Shown piece by piece: positions 44,704-55,929 of a DNA stretch of 64,000 bases. A program made the translations under genes and the position numbers. Source of the stretch: Mauremys mutica (lineage: Eukaryota > Chordata > Testudines > Geoemydidae). Under the pieces are notes generated by a model. It was not told where the DNA came from and ran no database searches. It saw nothing but the letters and a program-made list of their open reading frames with translations. The stretch is taken from assembly GCF_020497125.1 (NCBI RefSeq), contig NC_059082.1, positions 63,318,948 to 63,382,947 of the forward strand, in the 5' to 3' direction. Each line of letters begins with the position of its first letter. Within the stretch, counting starts at the first letter, position 1.

Positions 44704-45330
44704 AGGTGGTACTTCATTATCAAAGGCAATTAACACTTTTGGAAGGATATCCCATTCACTACAGTCTTTCCAGCCCTATATCACCCTTCCTACATAATTT
44801 CTCTATGAGTGGATTATAGAAAATGCACTGATGACAAATTCTGCCTATACTTATCCCTGTGACGGTAGAAACTGGTTGCACACTGGTGCTTAATTAGGGA
44901 AAAATCCCACTCAAGGAACACTGAGTAAATTCTCAGAACGACTGTCATATTTCAGTCCTATGTGTTGCATCATGTTCTACTTCTTTCTTTCCAAAATTCA
45001 TGAGTGCTTATTTGAAATGTCGCCCAGGCAGCATAAAAGAATGCTGAGTCTTAGAAAGTATGCCAGTACAACTTACTGTACTATGGTCCAAAGAAAATGA
45101 AGTATCGGTTGGCTTTAAGTTATTTATGTGAATAAAATGCCCGCCTGCCTTTTTAAAATCTGACAGCCTATCTACTGTAGCAGGATATACAAGTTGGTAG
45201 TGTTACTATGAGATTTGTTATGCTTGATATGGATAACCATGTAGCATAGGGCAATGAAGATCATACAGTACTGTGTAACAAATCTCTGAAATAGCGGATG
45301 CAATATGACTTAGCTAAAAATTAAAACAAT

Positions 45331-45735
45331 GAGGAGTCTGGTGGCACCTTAAAGACTAACAGATTTGTAGGGGCATAATAAACTTTCGTGAGTAAAAAAC
45401 CCCACTTCCTCAGATGCATGGAGTGAAAATTACAGATTCAGGCATAAATATACTGACACATGAAGAGAAGGACGTTACCTTACAAGTGGAGAGAGGCCAA
45501 TTCAATCATAGTGGATGTGGAGGTGTCAAGCAGACCACATCCACACCCTTCTCTTCGTGTGTCAGTATATTTATGCCTGCATCTGTAATTTTCACTCCAT
45601 GCATCTGAGGAAGTGGGGGGTTTTACCCACGAAAGTTTATTGTGCCCAAATAAATCTGTTAGTCTTTAAGGTGCCACTGGACTCCTTGTTGTTTTGGTGG
45701 ATACAAACTAACACAGCTACCCCTCTGATACTAAA
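45331..45735. mobile_element. Foldback element with long inverted arms
   Basis: The left arm begins gaggagtctggtggcacctt and reaches gacacatgaagagaagg near 45470. From about 45545 the complement of the whole arm runs back to ccactggactccttgttgtt near 45693. The spacer is about 75-80 bp. The arms differ by scattered bases and small indels. A tail ggatacaaactaacacagct follows. This family is widespread in turtles; its class is unclear to me. Confidence 0.75.
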
Positions 45736-46589
45736 AGTTAAAGAAAATCTTAATATGTTGGTACAGTCTTAATTTATCCATAAATAAACAAAACAACTCG
45801 GTGGAAACCTCTTTAAATCTTCAAATTATACACAATTTATTTGAGTAACCGTAGTATCTTCTACTATATCACTGCTCCTCCCTATTTTTTGCTGAACTCA
45901 TTTGTATGTCCAATCAGAAACGAGACTTAAAGATAATAATTGACATTACATTTTTATTTATAAAGGAGATGTTTTTCTAATTATACTTCAATAGAGCCGC
46001 CATTCTCAAACTGTAGTCCATGGACAATTGCTAATGTTTAGATATCTGGCTTGGTACATGACATAGTCTCTCCTTTTCCCAGCTGCTAAATTGCATTAAA
46101 GGACCACTACACCTACATTCATTTTCTAACATTTTAATTTCAGTAGTTGTGAAGGGAATCTTATTCAATTGTGTATGGCGTGAAGAGGGGATGTTCCCTG
46201 AGACTACGTCCTCTGAACCAGAAAGTACTGGTTTGGGGCTCTGTCAGGTTATCTTGGCAGCAAGTCAGTGTGGAGGGAGCCAGGGAAGCTGCAGCTGGGA
46301 CCAGGAAAAGGAACACCTGGACAGAGCTGCCAGGAGCCTAGGGCGGAGCTGAAGCTGGGTAGCAGGCTCCCTGTACTGTGTAGCCACCTTCCAGGCACAG
46401 GTAGGGGGTGGCAGGGATGGGACAGGCTCTGGGGGGAGCCACCTCACTGCTCCCATAGGCCTCCCCCAGCATCCTCCACAACCTCCCAGGTCCCTCCTGG
46501 GGCCTTTCACTGCCCCCCCCATTCTGCCCATTCTGAGCAGGCTTGTACCACCTCTCAGGTTCCAGCACTTCCTTTTTCAGGACTCCAAC

Positions 46590-46880
46590 TGTTGCAGCGC
46601 AGGCGTGCGTGGACAGAGCTCGACCATCAATATGATTTAAAGCAGAGTCATTTTATTTCTCTCCAACATACATCTTTATACACTTAAAGCAAGCAATCAA
46701 GCAATTGCTAATTGGTTAATAAGATACAAACAAGCACAGCTGTAACTTCATTGGCTATTTAACATCCTGGCCAACCCTTTAATTTATTATTCTGTTATTG
46801 CCTCCCAGCAGATAAGAACGAGCCTCATCCTTGAGACTTGCATATCAGTTTCCCACACTCTTATGCAAAACAATCCGACA
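46590..46880 (-). repeat. ERV 3' LTR
   Basis: A TG...CA bounded 291-bp repeat (minus strand TGTCGGATTG to CGCTGCAACA). It is indistinguishable from the copy at 50200-50490. The minus-strand aataaa complement (tttatttctctcc near 46652) may be its polyadenylation signal. Confidence 0.95.
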
Positions 46881-46895
46881 CTTCCCCCCTTTTCT
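46881..46895 (-). promoter_or_regulatory. ERV polypurine tract
   Basis: On the minus strand the tract AAAAGGGGGGAAG abuts the 3' LTR start TGTCGG, as expected for plus-strand priming. Confidence 0.88.
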
Positions 46896-49466
46896 CATAA
46901 TAAAAAAAAGGAAGGCACAGCAAAACATTTTCAACTTATAGCATCACATTACTACAATCTATTACACAGCAAAACTAAAAGCAAATCTAAACACCAGCTG
47001 CCTAACTAAACCGTAACAATATCTTCCGCAGTGCCCTACTTTTACCTATACATCCCTCCTCCAGGTAACACAAGTGGCCCAAGGGGCCAGGAGGGTTCTG
47101 CCAATGTGCAAACACCCACAAAGCAGATTTCCAATAAGGGCTTCCACTGCAGCAACATGGGGCAGCAAGCAGAAGGCCATAGTATTTATGGCACTCTGCG
47201 CCAAAATCAGCCAAGGCCGGACCCACTTCGCCGGAATCCACCTTGCTTACTGTCTTCCCATTTCCCATGCACCGTATCTGATCCAATTAGGCCACCTGGC
47301 CTTTGCTTCGCTCTGGCAGTTCCCTACTTTCTCATAACAACATTATCTCATCCCTCTGTTCTCGTAATCACGCAGCTGTAATTTTCCACCAAGGCAGCAT
47401 AGGGAAATTCTCCCCTCTATTCCAAAAACACATAAAAAATTAACAATAACCAATTAAGCAAAACAAAACTAAAAACCAAATAATACTTCCTCAATCTATA
47501 AGGCTTATCCATAACCATGCAATTCATAAATAATTACATGGTACATTAAATGCTATACAGCTAACACCAATTTTCTTTAATATCTAAAAAACAAAAACAA
47601 AACTACCCCTACTGGGCAATTAATCATTACTTAAAATATACCAAAACCCTATATAGCTAGCAGGCAAAACAAAAAAATTACTTCATCAGGTAAATCATTT
47701 ACATTAATACAATTGCTTCCTAGCTTACTCCTAAAATTCAAAGCTAATCACAGCTTAAAATTTCTTACTATTAGCTTCTAATTTTAAACACTAAAAAAAA
47801 AAAAACAGCACCACTTATATGCCCTTAGCCTAATACAATTACAATTACATAGCACAATATACAATCTTCAACTAATGCAACAAAATATTCATGGCCAAAC
47901 AATTGCAAACTAATTTCTTGCCTAAATTTATTTACAAACATTTCAAAACACCAAAAACTTTTCTCTAAGCATTTTTACAAAATTCAACCTTTATTCCCTC
48001 TGGCAACCATAGAATTAAACTTTTAGTCTCGCTACGCCCTCAAGAATTTTTCAGCCAGCTTTCCAAGCCTTATCTGTTGCCTGTCCGCTTGGGCCCAATC
48101 CTGTTTTCCTTTCCAAATACGCTATCTATTATAATATAGGCCACATCTAATATCAAGCAATCTACAACGGCCAATAATCAGCACATAACACAAAATTAAC
48201 AAAAAGTCTAAATAGACTAACAAAGGCACTTTACATAAAAATTCTTAGGGTCACATAAATTCAAAGCCATTCTCCCAAATTACCTAGATTTATGCCTAAA
48301 CAATCCACAATTCCCCCCTTGAGAATACTCAACAAACCTTTTGGCTGAGTTTTCTCAAACTTGAAAAACAAAAAACAATTAAACTCTAAAAAGCTGGGGC
48401 AATTAATTCCACAATCATCCTCCCCATGAACCCGGCAGGGTTCGATATGTAAAAGCCCTCACCCCCCAACTCAACCAGTTTACATGCTGGGGAGGGGCAC
48501 TGCAAATATTTACACTTTTACTTAAACAATATCTAAATATATTTTTACAACTCCAAATCAAATAATACTCCTAATATATCTGTAAGGGCAGTGGGCTATC
48601 CTGGTGCTCAAAATCACTCCGAATGGCCATCAGCTGGCCATTCAAAAAGTCAAACATACTAGCTCCCATGGCAATGCTTTCTCAGCCTCAATAAAATAAG
48701 AACATATCATTTACAATCCAATTAGGGTGGGCTATACATACTGAAGGATTTATCCAAAACACAGGGCGCAGCCTGTAGAATAAACCCCGAAATTCAATTA
48801 ATACCACAGTTCCAAACATAAGTCCCACAAATTTCATCCTGCCAGTGTGTAATTCTTTGTTTCTTCACCAGGGTCAGTTCTCAATGTCTTTTTAATCAGG
48901 AATTTCTGGACTTTGGCAACATCAACAACATAAGTGTTTTTCCTTGTTTTCCACCACCGGCATGGTTCAGCTTCTACGGGGAAAATTTACCAGGACATCA
49001 TCTTGTAGTAATTTTGCTTCTTTCAAAAAACAACAACAAAAAAAATTCCAAATAACACAATGGGGCTGCCAAGGGACACCTTGTCCCTTTTTCATGCTGT
49101 CCAAAAACACAATAGGACTAAAAAATTACATAGGCCAATCATCAATAAAAAAAATTCTTCTAATGTGGAGGGGTCTTTCTGCAGTAAAAATCATGGGTCC
49201 AAGCAGTCAATCTTTTTTGTAGCGTTTCTCTACCCATAAGAAAAAAAATCTAACACATTCCGGTAGTGCCAGGCCGAATTTTACAGCTATTCCAGCGGCC
49301 TGGGCACAGTCAAGCCCCCCCCTTTCTCTTGGCCGTTCGCCAAGTCTTAGTTGCAAGCAATGTCCTTGGCTGGGCCAAAAAAAAAGGAATGAGCTTTCTT
49401 GCCTTGTTAACTCATGCTGTTCCTTTTCCTTCCCTGCTTGGCTTCTTTTAATCTGTAAATCCTGTG
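46896..49466 (-). other. ERV interior without recognisable coding
   Basis: Strongly A- and C-rich on the + strand. Frames such as those near 47000-47380 show no retroviral motif. A second purine-tract-like AAGGGGGGAA (minus strand) lies at about 48311-48321. Confidence 0.6.
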
Positions 49467-49943
49467 TCAGCTATTGCTGCTCATACCGGAGAAGCATAAT
49501 GGTTTTCCCAGCACTGTCCCAGGCTCAAACCAGCCAGCGTAGGATGCCTTCTCCGGGCTTCTGTAGGTCCGAACGACCTCCGGGGCCACGGCACAAGCCT
49601 CTACCTGCGCCGTGCACTCCAACATCTTCCCGTCCAGGGCTCGCTTCCAGCGGAGCACCTCCTCGTCCTGTGCCCGAAGGCCGGTCAGGAGGAGCCTCCA
49701 CAATTCCCCCTCTCTTCTTAATAAGTAAATCAGTGCAGCAGGGAAGATCTTTTCCCTTTGTCGGTTCATAATGTGCAAATAAAACTTCCATGTTATCTTT
49801 TCTTCAGCTGATACAGCGGTACTCATATCTGAGCTTGGGTGCGCCTCTCTTTTCGGACGCTCGCCCCTGAGCTCAGGCGCGCGTCTCTGTTGGACGCCCG
49901 AGGGCTTCTCCGGCACTCTCCCCTGCGGCTCCCAGCCGCTCAC
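49467..49943 (-). CDS. ERV leader-proximal open frame of unknown function, 158 codons
   Basis: This frame starts about 250 nt after the primer site and could occupy the gag position. An internal ATG at 49826 begins MSTAVSAEEKITWKFY, which may be the better start because the part upstream is coded by the tandemly repeated leader. The protein is rich in Arg, Glu and Leu and helical-looking. No zinc knuckle, major homology region or protease motif is visible. I do not recognise it. It may be a truncated gag-like protein or may not be translated. Confidence 0.45.
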   Translation of the reverse strand: MSGWEPQGRVPEKPSGVQQRRAPELRGERPKREAHPSSDMSTAVSAEEKITWKFYLHIMNRQREKIFPAALIYLLRREGELWRLLLTGLRAQDEEVLRWKRALDGKMLECTAQVEACAVAPEVVRTYRSPEKASYAGWFEPGTVLGKPLCFSGMSSNS

Positions 49944-50165
49944 CGCGTCTCTGTTGGACGCCCGGGGGCTTCTCCGGCACTCTCCCCTGCGGCTCCCAGC
50001 CGCCCGCCTCTGGGCTCAGGCTCCTGGCCGTTCGCCTCTGGGCTCAAGCTCCCGACACTATCATCACTCGATACGAGTCACGTCGGATAAGCACTCCCCG
50101 CCTCTGGGCTCAGGCTCCTGGCCGTTCGCCTCTGGGCTCTCCGCCTGGGTCAGGCCACCGACACT
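49860..50165 (-). repeat. Tandem and interspersed duplications in the ERV leader
   Basis: A 70-bp-class unit (gcgtctctgttggacgcccg ... ctcccctgcggctcccagcc) occurs twice at about 49880-50004. A second phrase, cgcctctgggctcaggctcc followed by tggccgttcgcctctgggct, occurs twice at about 50005-50145. The DNA is GC-rich, unlike the AT-rich rest of the element. Confidence 0.8.
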
Positions 50166-50179
50166 TTCATTCGATACGA

Positions 50180-50197
50180 ATCACGTCGGGGTCACCA
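50180..50197 (-). promoter_or_regulatory. ERV primer-binding site for tRNA-Trp
   Basis: On the minus strand, two bases inside the LTR, TGGTGACCCCGACGTGAT complements the 3' end of vertebrate tRNA-Trp including CCA. Alpharetroviruses use the same primer tRNA, but this alone does not place the element in that genus. Confidence 0.9.
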
Positions 50198-50199
50198 TT

Positions 50200-50490
50200 T
50201 GTTGCAGCGCAGGCGTGCGTGGACAGAGCTCGACCATCAATATGATTTAAAGCAGAGTCATTTTATTTCTCTCCAACATACATCTTTATACACTTAAAGC
50301 AAGCAATCAAGCAATTGCTAATTGGTTAATAAGATACAAACAAGCACAGCTGTAACTTCATTGGCTATTTAACATCCTGGCCAACCCTTTAATTTATTAT
50401 TCTGTTATTGCCTCCCAGCAGATAAGAACGAGCCTCATCCTTGAGACTTGCATATCAGTTTCCCACACTCTTATGCAAAACAATCCGACA
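50200..50490 (-). repeat. ERV 5' LTR
   Basis: The second copy of the 291-bp repeat, next to the primer-binding site. By orientation this is the promoter LTR. Confidence 0.95.
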
Positions 50491-50497
50491 CTCCAAC

Positions 50498-50680
50498 ACT
50501 GTTTATATAGCACTTTACAAATCAGGTCAGTATTGTTATCCCCATTTTACAGATGAGGAAAACAAGCCCAGAAAAAGGGAAAGTGACTTGCCCAAGGTCA
50601 CCCAGCAGGCCAGTGGCAGCGCCAGGTCTCCTGAGTCCCAGTCTGGTGCTTTATCTACTAGCCCACATTCTCTCCCTCCA
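50498..50680 (-). repeat. MIR-type SINE, antisense
   Basis: The + strand has ttatccccattttacagatg, gaggaaaacaagcccaga and gtgacttgcccaaggtcacc, the reverse complement of the MIR core and tail. It borders the ERV. Confidence 0.85.
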
Positions 50681-51583
50681 GTGGTAAAAGGCTCATGGTA
50701 GATGACTTTCTAAGTTAAAAATATGATGTAAAGAAAAAACAGGAAAGAGAAATAAGCTGGTGTTGGTAAATTGGTGATGTGATGAAATGAGAAATCTCAT
50801 CTTCTAGTCCTTATGTAAGCAACATTCTTGTGTGCCTAAAGACTGTGGTATCTGGTGCTATACCCATGCCTGGACAAATAGGTATGCTAGTCTGTTGATA
50901 TTACCAACATGGTGCTCTACAAGCCCAGTGATTCCTGGTATTCAGCCGAAGACAACTTGAAATGGGAGGGGATGTAATTTTTTTAAACTTTTGTATCTGT
51001 GTTGTATAGCATGCTGGTCAGAACACAGGCCCTGGTCCTCCATATAGTTATGCATGTGCTTAACTTTAATCAAATTATTCATGTGCATAACTTGTCACAG
51101 GACTGGGGCCTTAGTTTGGAAGCAATTTACAATATTTATGTGAAGATACACCTTCCTTCACTAGTCTTTTTTAATCACATTTCTAATTTTCACTAGCTTA
51201 ATCGTGGAGTCAAAACCAAAAAATCCTTTATTCTTGGATTATCTGTTGATTAACAGTAGAGATCACTGTTTGCTCTATGTGGTATTCAGAAGATCACAGC
51301 ACTTCCCATACAGGGGTATCCTCTCTACATCTAGTTCAAATGATGTAGCAATAGATTACCATGATGCCTGGGTGGGTTGGTGTGTGCACACACATGTGAC
51401 CTTTGTATTTCTAGACCAGCTGTGGTTCCATGAGAGCATGTTCCTGCCTCTTCATTGCCACAACATCTGACCATATGACTGGTTAAAACTCATTTTTTGG
51501 TTTCCAGGGCGTTCCTTTTTCTTTCTCTCTGTTGTGTATTTCTGCCCAGTGTCCCAAGTGCCCTATTGGCACCGTCTCAGTAA
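50681..51583. other. No gene recognised
   Basis: Mostly AT-rich non-repetitive-looking DNA. Small frames show no domain. Confidence 0.5.
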
Positions 51584-51845
51584 GGGTATCTCTGCACTGC
51601 TCTCATTGGGTGTGACTTCAGTTTGTGTAGATTTGCCCCATTTAGCTTTGTTCTAGCTAATGTGGATACTACAGCAGTGAAGCCGCAGCAGGTTGCACGT
51701 CAGAGCAGGCTAAACAAGCCCACCTAGGAATGCTACATGCACTGATGCAGTTTCACTGCTACCAGACCAGTACCTGAACTAGCTAGATTAAAGTTATCTT
51801 AGGTACATGACGTCCATACCTTGTGATTGCAGTGCAAACATACCT
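51584..51845. mobile_element. MITE with GTATNTNTGCACTGC termini
   Basis: Starts gggtatctctgcactgctct and ends gattgcagtgcaaacatacc, inverted with mismatches. The interior is non-coding. Confidence 0.65.
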
Positions 51846-52740
51846 GCCAACTCTCTCTCTCACTAAAGTGGCCTGAGTTCTCCTTTCTTTGCTTTCGCTA
51901 GTGCTTGTGATTGTTCAAGATCCTATTGCAGTTTTTATAACAGTGGCATGTTCATCTTGGTCTCCCAGCCAAACTTCAACTCAAGTAACTTACATTCTAG
52001 CTCCCTAAAATCCTCTTGCCGTTTCAGTCTGATCTGATATTGGTCATTTCCTGCCCTGTAACTGTTATGGAGTGTTGCTGTGAGCTGTTAAACCACAGAG
52101 GGGGATTCCATGCTGTAAAGCGGGGGGAGTGTAGTAGACAAACTGATGCCTATATACCCTTTACAACTGCACAAGGGTGTGTTGCTGCAAGACTTTCAGT
52201 CATTAAAGGCCCTGTTGAAGTGCAAAACCTTATCTGCCATTTGAACGAGGCCTCTGAACACAAAACATCAGGGTCATTTCTTTCACCCAGCCTCTTGCCT
52301 GACTTGTCTCACTGGCTAAAGTTCTAACGTGAGGTAAAAAAAATGGGGCTGATAGATCAGGCTGACTGTTATTGACTTACAAAATGAAGACTTAATCCTA
52401 AAATTTCAGGGACCTCTGGGTAATTATGTAACTTCAGGAAAATACCTTTGTGATAGTGTAAGTGAGGGTCAGGAGGCCTATAGAACAAGATAGTTTATCT
52501 GTATAATAACATAGGTATTGTGTCCAGTCTGTACTTGAGTAACTAAACAAGTATAGTGAAGGCCAAGTCCTCATTCTAGTGTTAAGTCAAGGAAAGATTA
52601 GCCCTTTCTGCACACCATAAAACATGGTAACAGGGGAGTATCACCTCTTGTGAGAGATGTGCTGACATAACTAACTGGTTGAAACAATGCTGACTCCTCC
52701 ACCAATAACATAGCCTGCTAATCACTTGGTGGTTAACCCT
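51846..52740. other. Unassigned region with one 103-codon frame at 52016-52327
   Basis: The frame starting MPFQSDLILVISCP has no motif I recognise and no convincing splice signals. I do not call it a gene. Confidence 0.4.
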
Positions 52741-52910
52741 TTAGATGTAGGTTCTACATTTCCTCATAGTTTAACTTGTGAAAGCTAATTGTCATTGCAC
52801 CCTGGGATAGGATGCACAGGTCGTCTGCTGCCATGGGTGGAGACCCAGTTGCCTGGCTGCACCCCAGTTGATCCTTCAGGAGGAGGCCCTGCTGAACAAC
52901 CCAGTGAGCA

Positions 52911-53004
52911 GGCATTTTGGGGGTTAAAACCCAGCCAAGATTTAATCAGCTCAGGGAGGCATTTTGGGGGTTAAAACCCAGCCAAGATTTAATCAGCTCA
53001 GGGA
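52911..53004. repeat. Perfect 47-bp tandem duplication
   Basis: The unit ggcattttgggggttaaaac ... atcagctcaggga is at 52911-52957 and again, base for base, at 52958-53004. It lies just outside the 8-bp duplication of the hAT element to its right. Confidence 0.95.
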
Positions 53005-53077
53005 GGCACAGCCATCTGAGACCTAATTACAAGCAGCAGAAACCACTTAAACCTCTCTCTTAAAGAGAGGCTGAGGT

Positions 53078-55921
53078 CAGGGCCAGATTAACCCATAGGC
53101 TAATAAGGCTATAGCCTTAGGTCCTCCTCCTATTTTTAGGCCCTACTGTAGGCCCTCCATTCCATATTGAAGTAACAGCTGAGCCACGGTAGCAGGGCCA
53201 TCAGAATTTTTTTGTCTCATTACATATTGCTTTGCACAAATGAATCCATCAAGACTGTGAATTCAATTTATGGTGGTTGTGATTTTCTCTTTGTGGGCTA
53301 AGTAAGTGTTTGTGGGCCCAAGCAATATTGAACTTTGTACGCAGTAGGCTTACATTGGACAATAGAAACCATATTGAAGAAAGGAGGATGGCAGAAATTG
53401 AAGGAGGCCAAAGAAAGACAGCAAAGGCAAGATGTAGTGCTGAAAAGTACTCTTTCTCTCCTTACATTTTTTTCCTCCTACTAAGTCTGGTGGTGAGGAA
53501 GTCCAGGCAAATACCAGCCAAGTGAACCTGCTGCGCCTGCACCTGATGAAAAGGAGCAGCCACCTGTGACTTCTCTAGCTGCAGCCTCGCCCCACTCCTC
53601 TGAACACTTTCCCAGTGATAGTAATGCAAAAATATCCTTCTCCAATGATCCAGATGAGTGGGACATGACTTCTCAAGATTTCATTGCATATTGGACTGAG
53701 AAAGGCCCACAGAAATGCCAGAATCTAGATGCTGACTTTTCACAAAGTGAGAGTACACCAATCAGAATCATTATCTGACCAAATCAATGTTTGAATATGT
53801 GAAGCCTAACAAACAGATTGGCAAGCGAGAATGGCTAATCTATTCGGCTTCTAAGAAGAAAGTGTACTGTTTTTATTGCTGCCAAAAAGTGGGGAATGTT
53901 CTGCAAAGACTTCGGTGATTGGAAGAATACTGCATACATTACCAATCATGCAATGAGTGAGCAGTATGCGTTGTCAGTTAGCAGCTAACATGCCTGAAAG
54001 AAAGTTAGTGGCAGAATTGATATGAAGCTCATGCTTATTTGAAGAACGTTCTCAGACACATAGTTGAAACCATAGTTTTTCTTGCTGAGCATGGTCTCCC
54101 ATTCCATGGCTCAGATGAGACTGTTGGATCGAAACACAATAAGAATTACCTTGGCATTCTAGAGCTAATCACTAAGTTCGACCCTTTCTTAGCTCAGCAC
54201 ATCAATGAACACACAAATTGTGGAAAAGATTATTTGTGATAAATTCATTGCACTGCTGGCAAAGAAGATATCAGCCATTGTAGAGGAGATCAAAGATGTG
54301 GGATATTTTTCAGTGTCCATCGACTCAATACCAGATGTGTCACATGTAGATCAGCTGACTGTCATTTTGTGTTATGTGCTACCCAGCAGCATAGTTGAGC
54401 GTTTGATGATCTTCATAAACATCACCAGCCACACAGGAGAGAAACTTTCCTCAGACCTACTCAATTTCCTAACCAAAAATGGGATTGGCATCAGCCTTTG
54501 TTGTGGCCAAAGCTATGACAATGCAGGTAATATGAGTGGCAAATATTCAGGGATATTGGCAAAAATAAGAGTGCAGTGCTTTGGTTGATTACATACCATG
54601 TGCTGCTCACTCACTCAACCTCGTTGGCCAGTCTGCTGGGGATAATTGTGTTGAAGTGGTTTCTTTCTTTGGATTTGTCCAAGAAATGTAAACATTTTTC
54701 TCTGCATCAACCAGTCATTGGATAATTCTTAAGAATTTCACTGCCAAAGGGATGACCAGTGCCCAAATCACTCTCAGGGGCATGTTGGAGTGCCAACACT
54801 GAAGCTGTGACTGCAGTTGTTCTGGGATACCCCAACATCCTTGAAGCACCAGAGAATCTCAAAAATCAGCAACAAGAAAAGATGCAAAAATCTTGAGTGA
54901 TGCAATGAGCACTTTGGAAAATGGTATTTTGTGTGAGGTCTGGATTGATATAATGGTATTTTGTGTGAGGTCAGCCATTCAGCAGGTGCAGTCTATGCTT
55001 ACAAAGTGCTCAGATTGATCTTTGCAATGCTTTAAACCTAATGAGGAGTCTTGGAACTGTCCTTCAACAAATGCGGGATAGTTTTGATGAGTCTGAAATT
55101 CAGGGGGCTGCAAGGACTTCTAACCATGAGTATAAGTCAGCCAAACACTGCAAAAAACAGAAGACATGCGACGATGCAACTGCCCACTCATTCAGTGACA
55201 AGGAGGCCTTCAGAGTTAATACCTTCATTACAATCATTGACAAACTGAAGAGTTCATTAGAACATCAGATAGAGGCTTACAAAAATATTGACAAAACCTT
55301 TAGTGTGCTGACAAATTTTTCACCTTACATTTCAAGTTCCGAAGTCAGTGAAGGTATCAAATGTCTGTGTCAGAAGTACCCAGATGATATCCTAGTAGAT
55401 TTCACTAAAGAATGTCTTCAATTTGTTGAATTCACATCACTCTCAAATATAGAGAGAAAAGATCACAAAAGCAAATCTATTTGGATGTATTGAGTTATCA
55501 CTGAATCTAGTGTGATAGAATGTTTCCCAAATGTTGAAACTCCATTACGGCTGTATTTGTCACTAATGATCACTGACTGTAGTGGAGAACATTCCTTCTC
55601 TCTTCCAACAAGGATTGAAAATGTCCTCCGATCCACCATGACTCAAGTGACACCATGCTTTGTCCCTCTTGAGCACTGAGAATGAAATTGTCAGGTCTTT
55701 GAATTACGATGACATCATTCATGACTTTGCCACAGCTAATGCTAGGGGAAAACATTGTTTGAAGAGTGTAAAGAGAGTAGAATAAACACATAAATAATAT
55801 GTAAATATGTATGTAGATAAATGTTTGATGACTTCATAATTGTTTTTTGCAATCTGTCATTCATACTTAGGCCTTTCCCTCCCATTAGCCTTAGGCCCCT
55901 CATAACTTTAATCTGGCCTTG
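53078..55921 (+). mobile_element. hAT DNA transposon, decayed, ZMYM1-like transposase
   Basis: Termini cagggccagattaa and ttaatctggccttg are inverted repeats. gctgaggt and gctggggc flank it, a 6 of 8 match to an 8-bp duplication. The inside carries a transposase in several broken frames, in the order of a hAT transposase related to host ZMYM1-like proteins. At 2844 bp it is close to full length. It sits inside an older repeat whose halves continue at 52740-53077 and 55922-56050. Confidence 0.85.
53566..55780 (+). pseudogene. hAT transposase, multiple frameshifts and stops
   Basis: Readable pieces in order: DEWDMTSQDFIAYWTEKGPQ (53652 onward); REWLIYSASKKKVYCFYC, a TTF-type zinc-finger fragment (about 53829-53882); DETVGSKHNKNYLGILELI (54039-54239); VGYFSVSIDSIPDVSHVDQL to CGQSYDNAGNMSGKYSG (54205-54588), the catalytic-core region with its DDE-type Asp residues; a linker 55041-55493; and at about 55540-55665 LYLSLMITDCSGEHSFSL, the hAT dimerisation domain. 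Frameshifts near 53780, 54000, 54215 and 54590 and stops mean no active enzyme. Confidence 0.85.
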
Positions 55922-55929
55922 GCTGGGGC

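Larger units (their letters stand above)
46590..50490 (-). mobile_element. Young endogenous retrovirus, non-autonomous, minus orientation
   Basis: Two 291-bp LTRs (46590-46880, 50200-50490) look identical base for base and enclose 3.3 kb. CTCCAAC flanks the whole at 46583-46589 and 50491-50497. On the minus strand the 5' LTR is followed by an 18-nt primer site complementary to tRNA-Trp, and the 3' LTR is preceded by a purine tract. The interior lacks recognisable protease, RT, integrase or envelope coding. One leader-proximal frame of 158 codons is present. The element must have been mobilised by enzymes made elsewhere. Identical LTRs mean recent insertion. Confidence 0.93.

Noticed and set aside
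44145..44733. Cluster of 60-95 codon frames
   Set aside because: They fall in a solo LTR (43737-44703).
52016..52327. 103-codon frame that could be a CIITA or other immune gene exon
   Set aside because: CIITA is expected near here from human synteny, but the residues do not match any part of it that I know and no splice sites fit.
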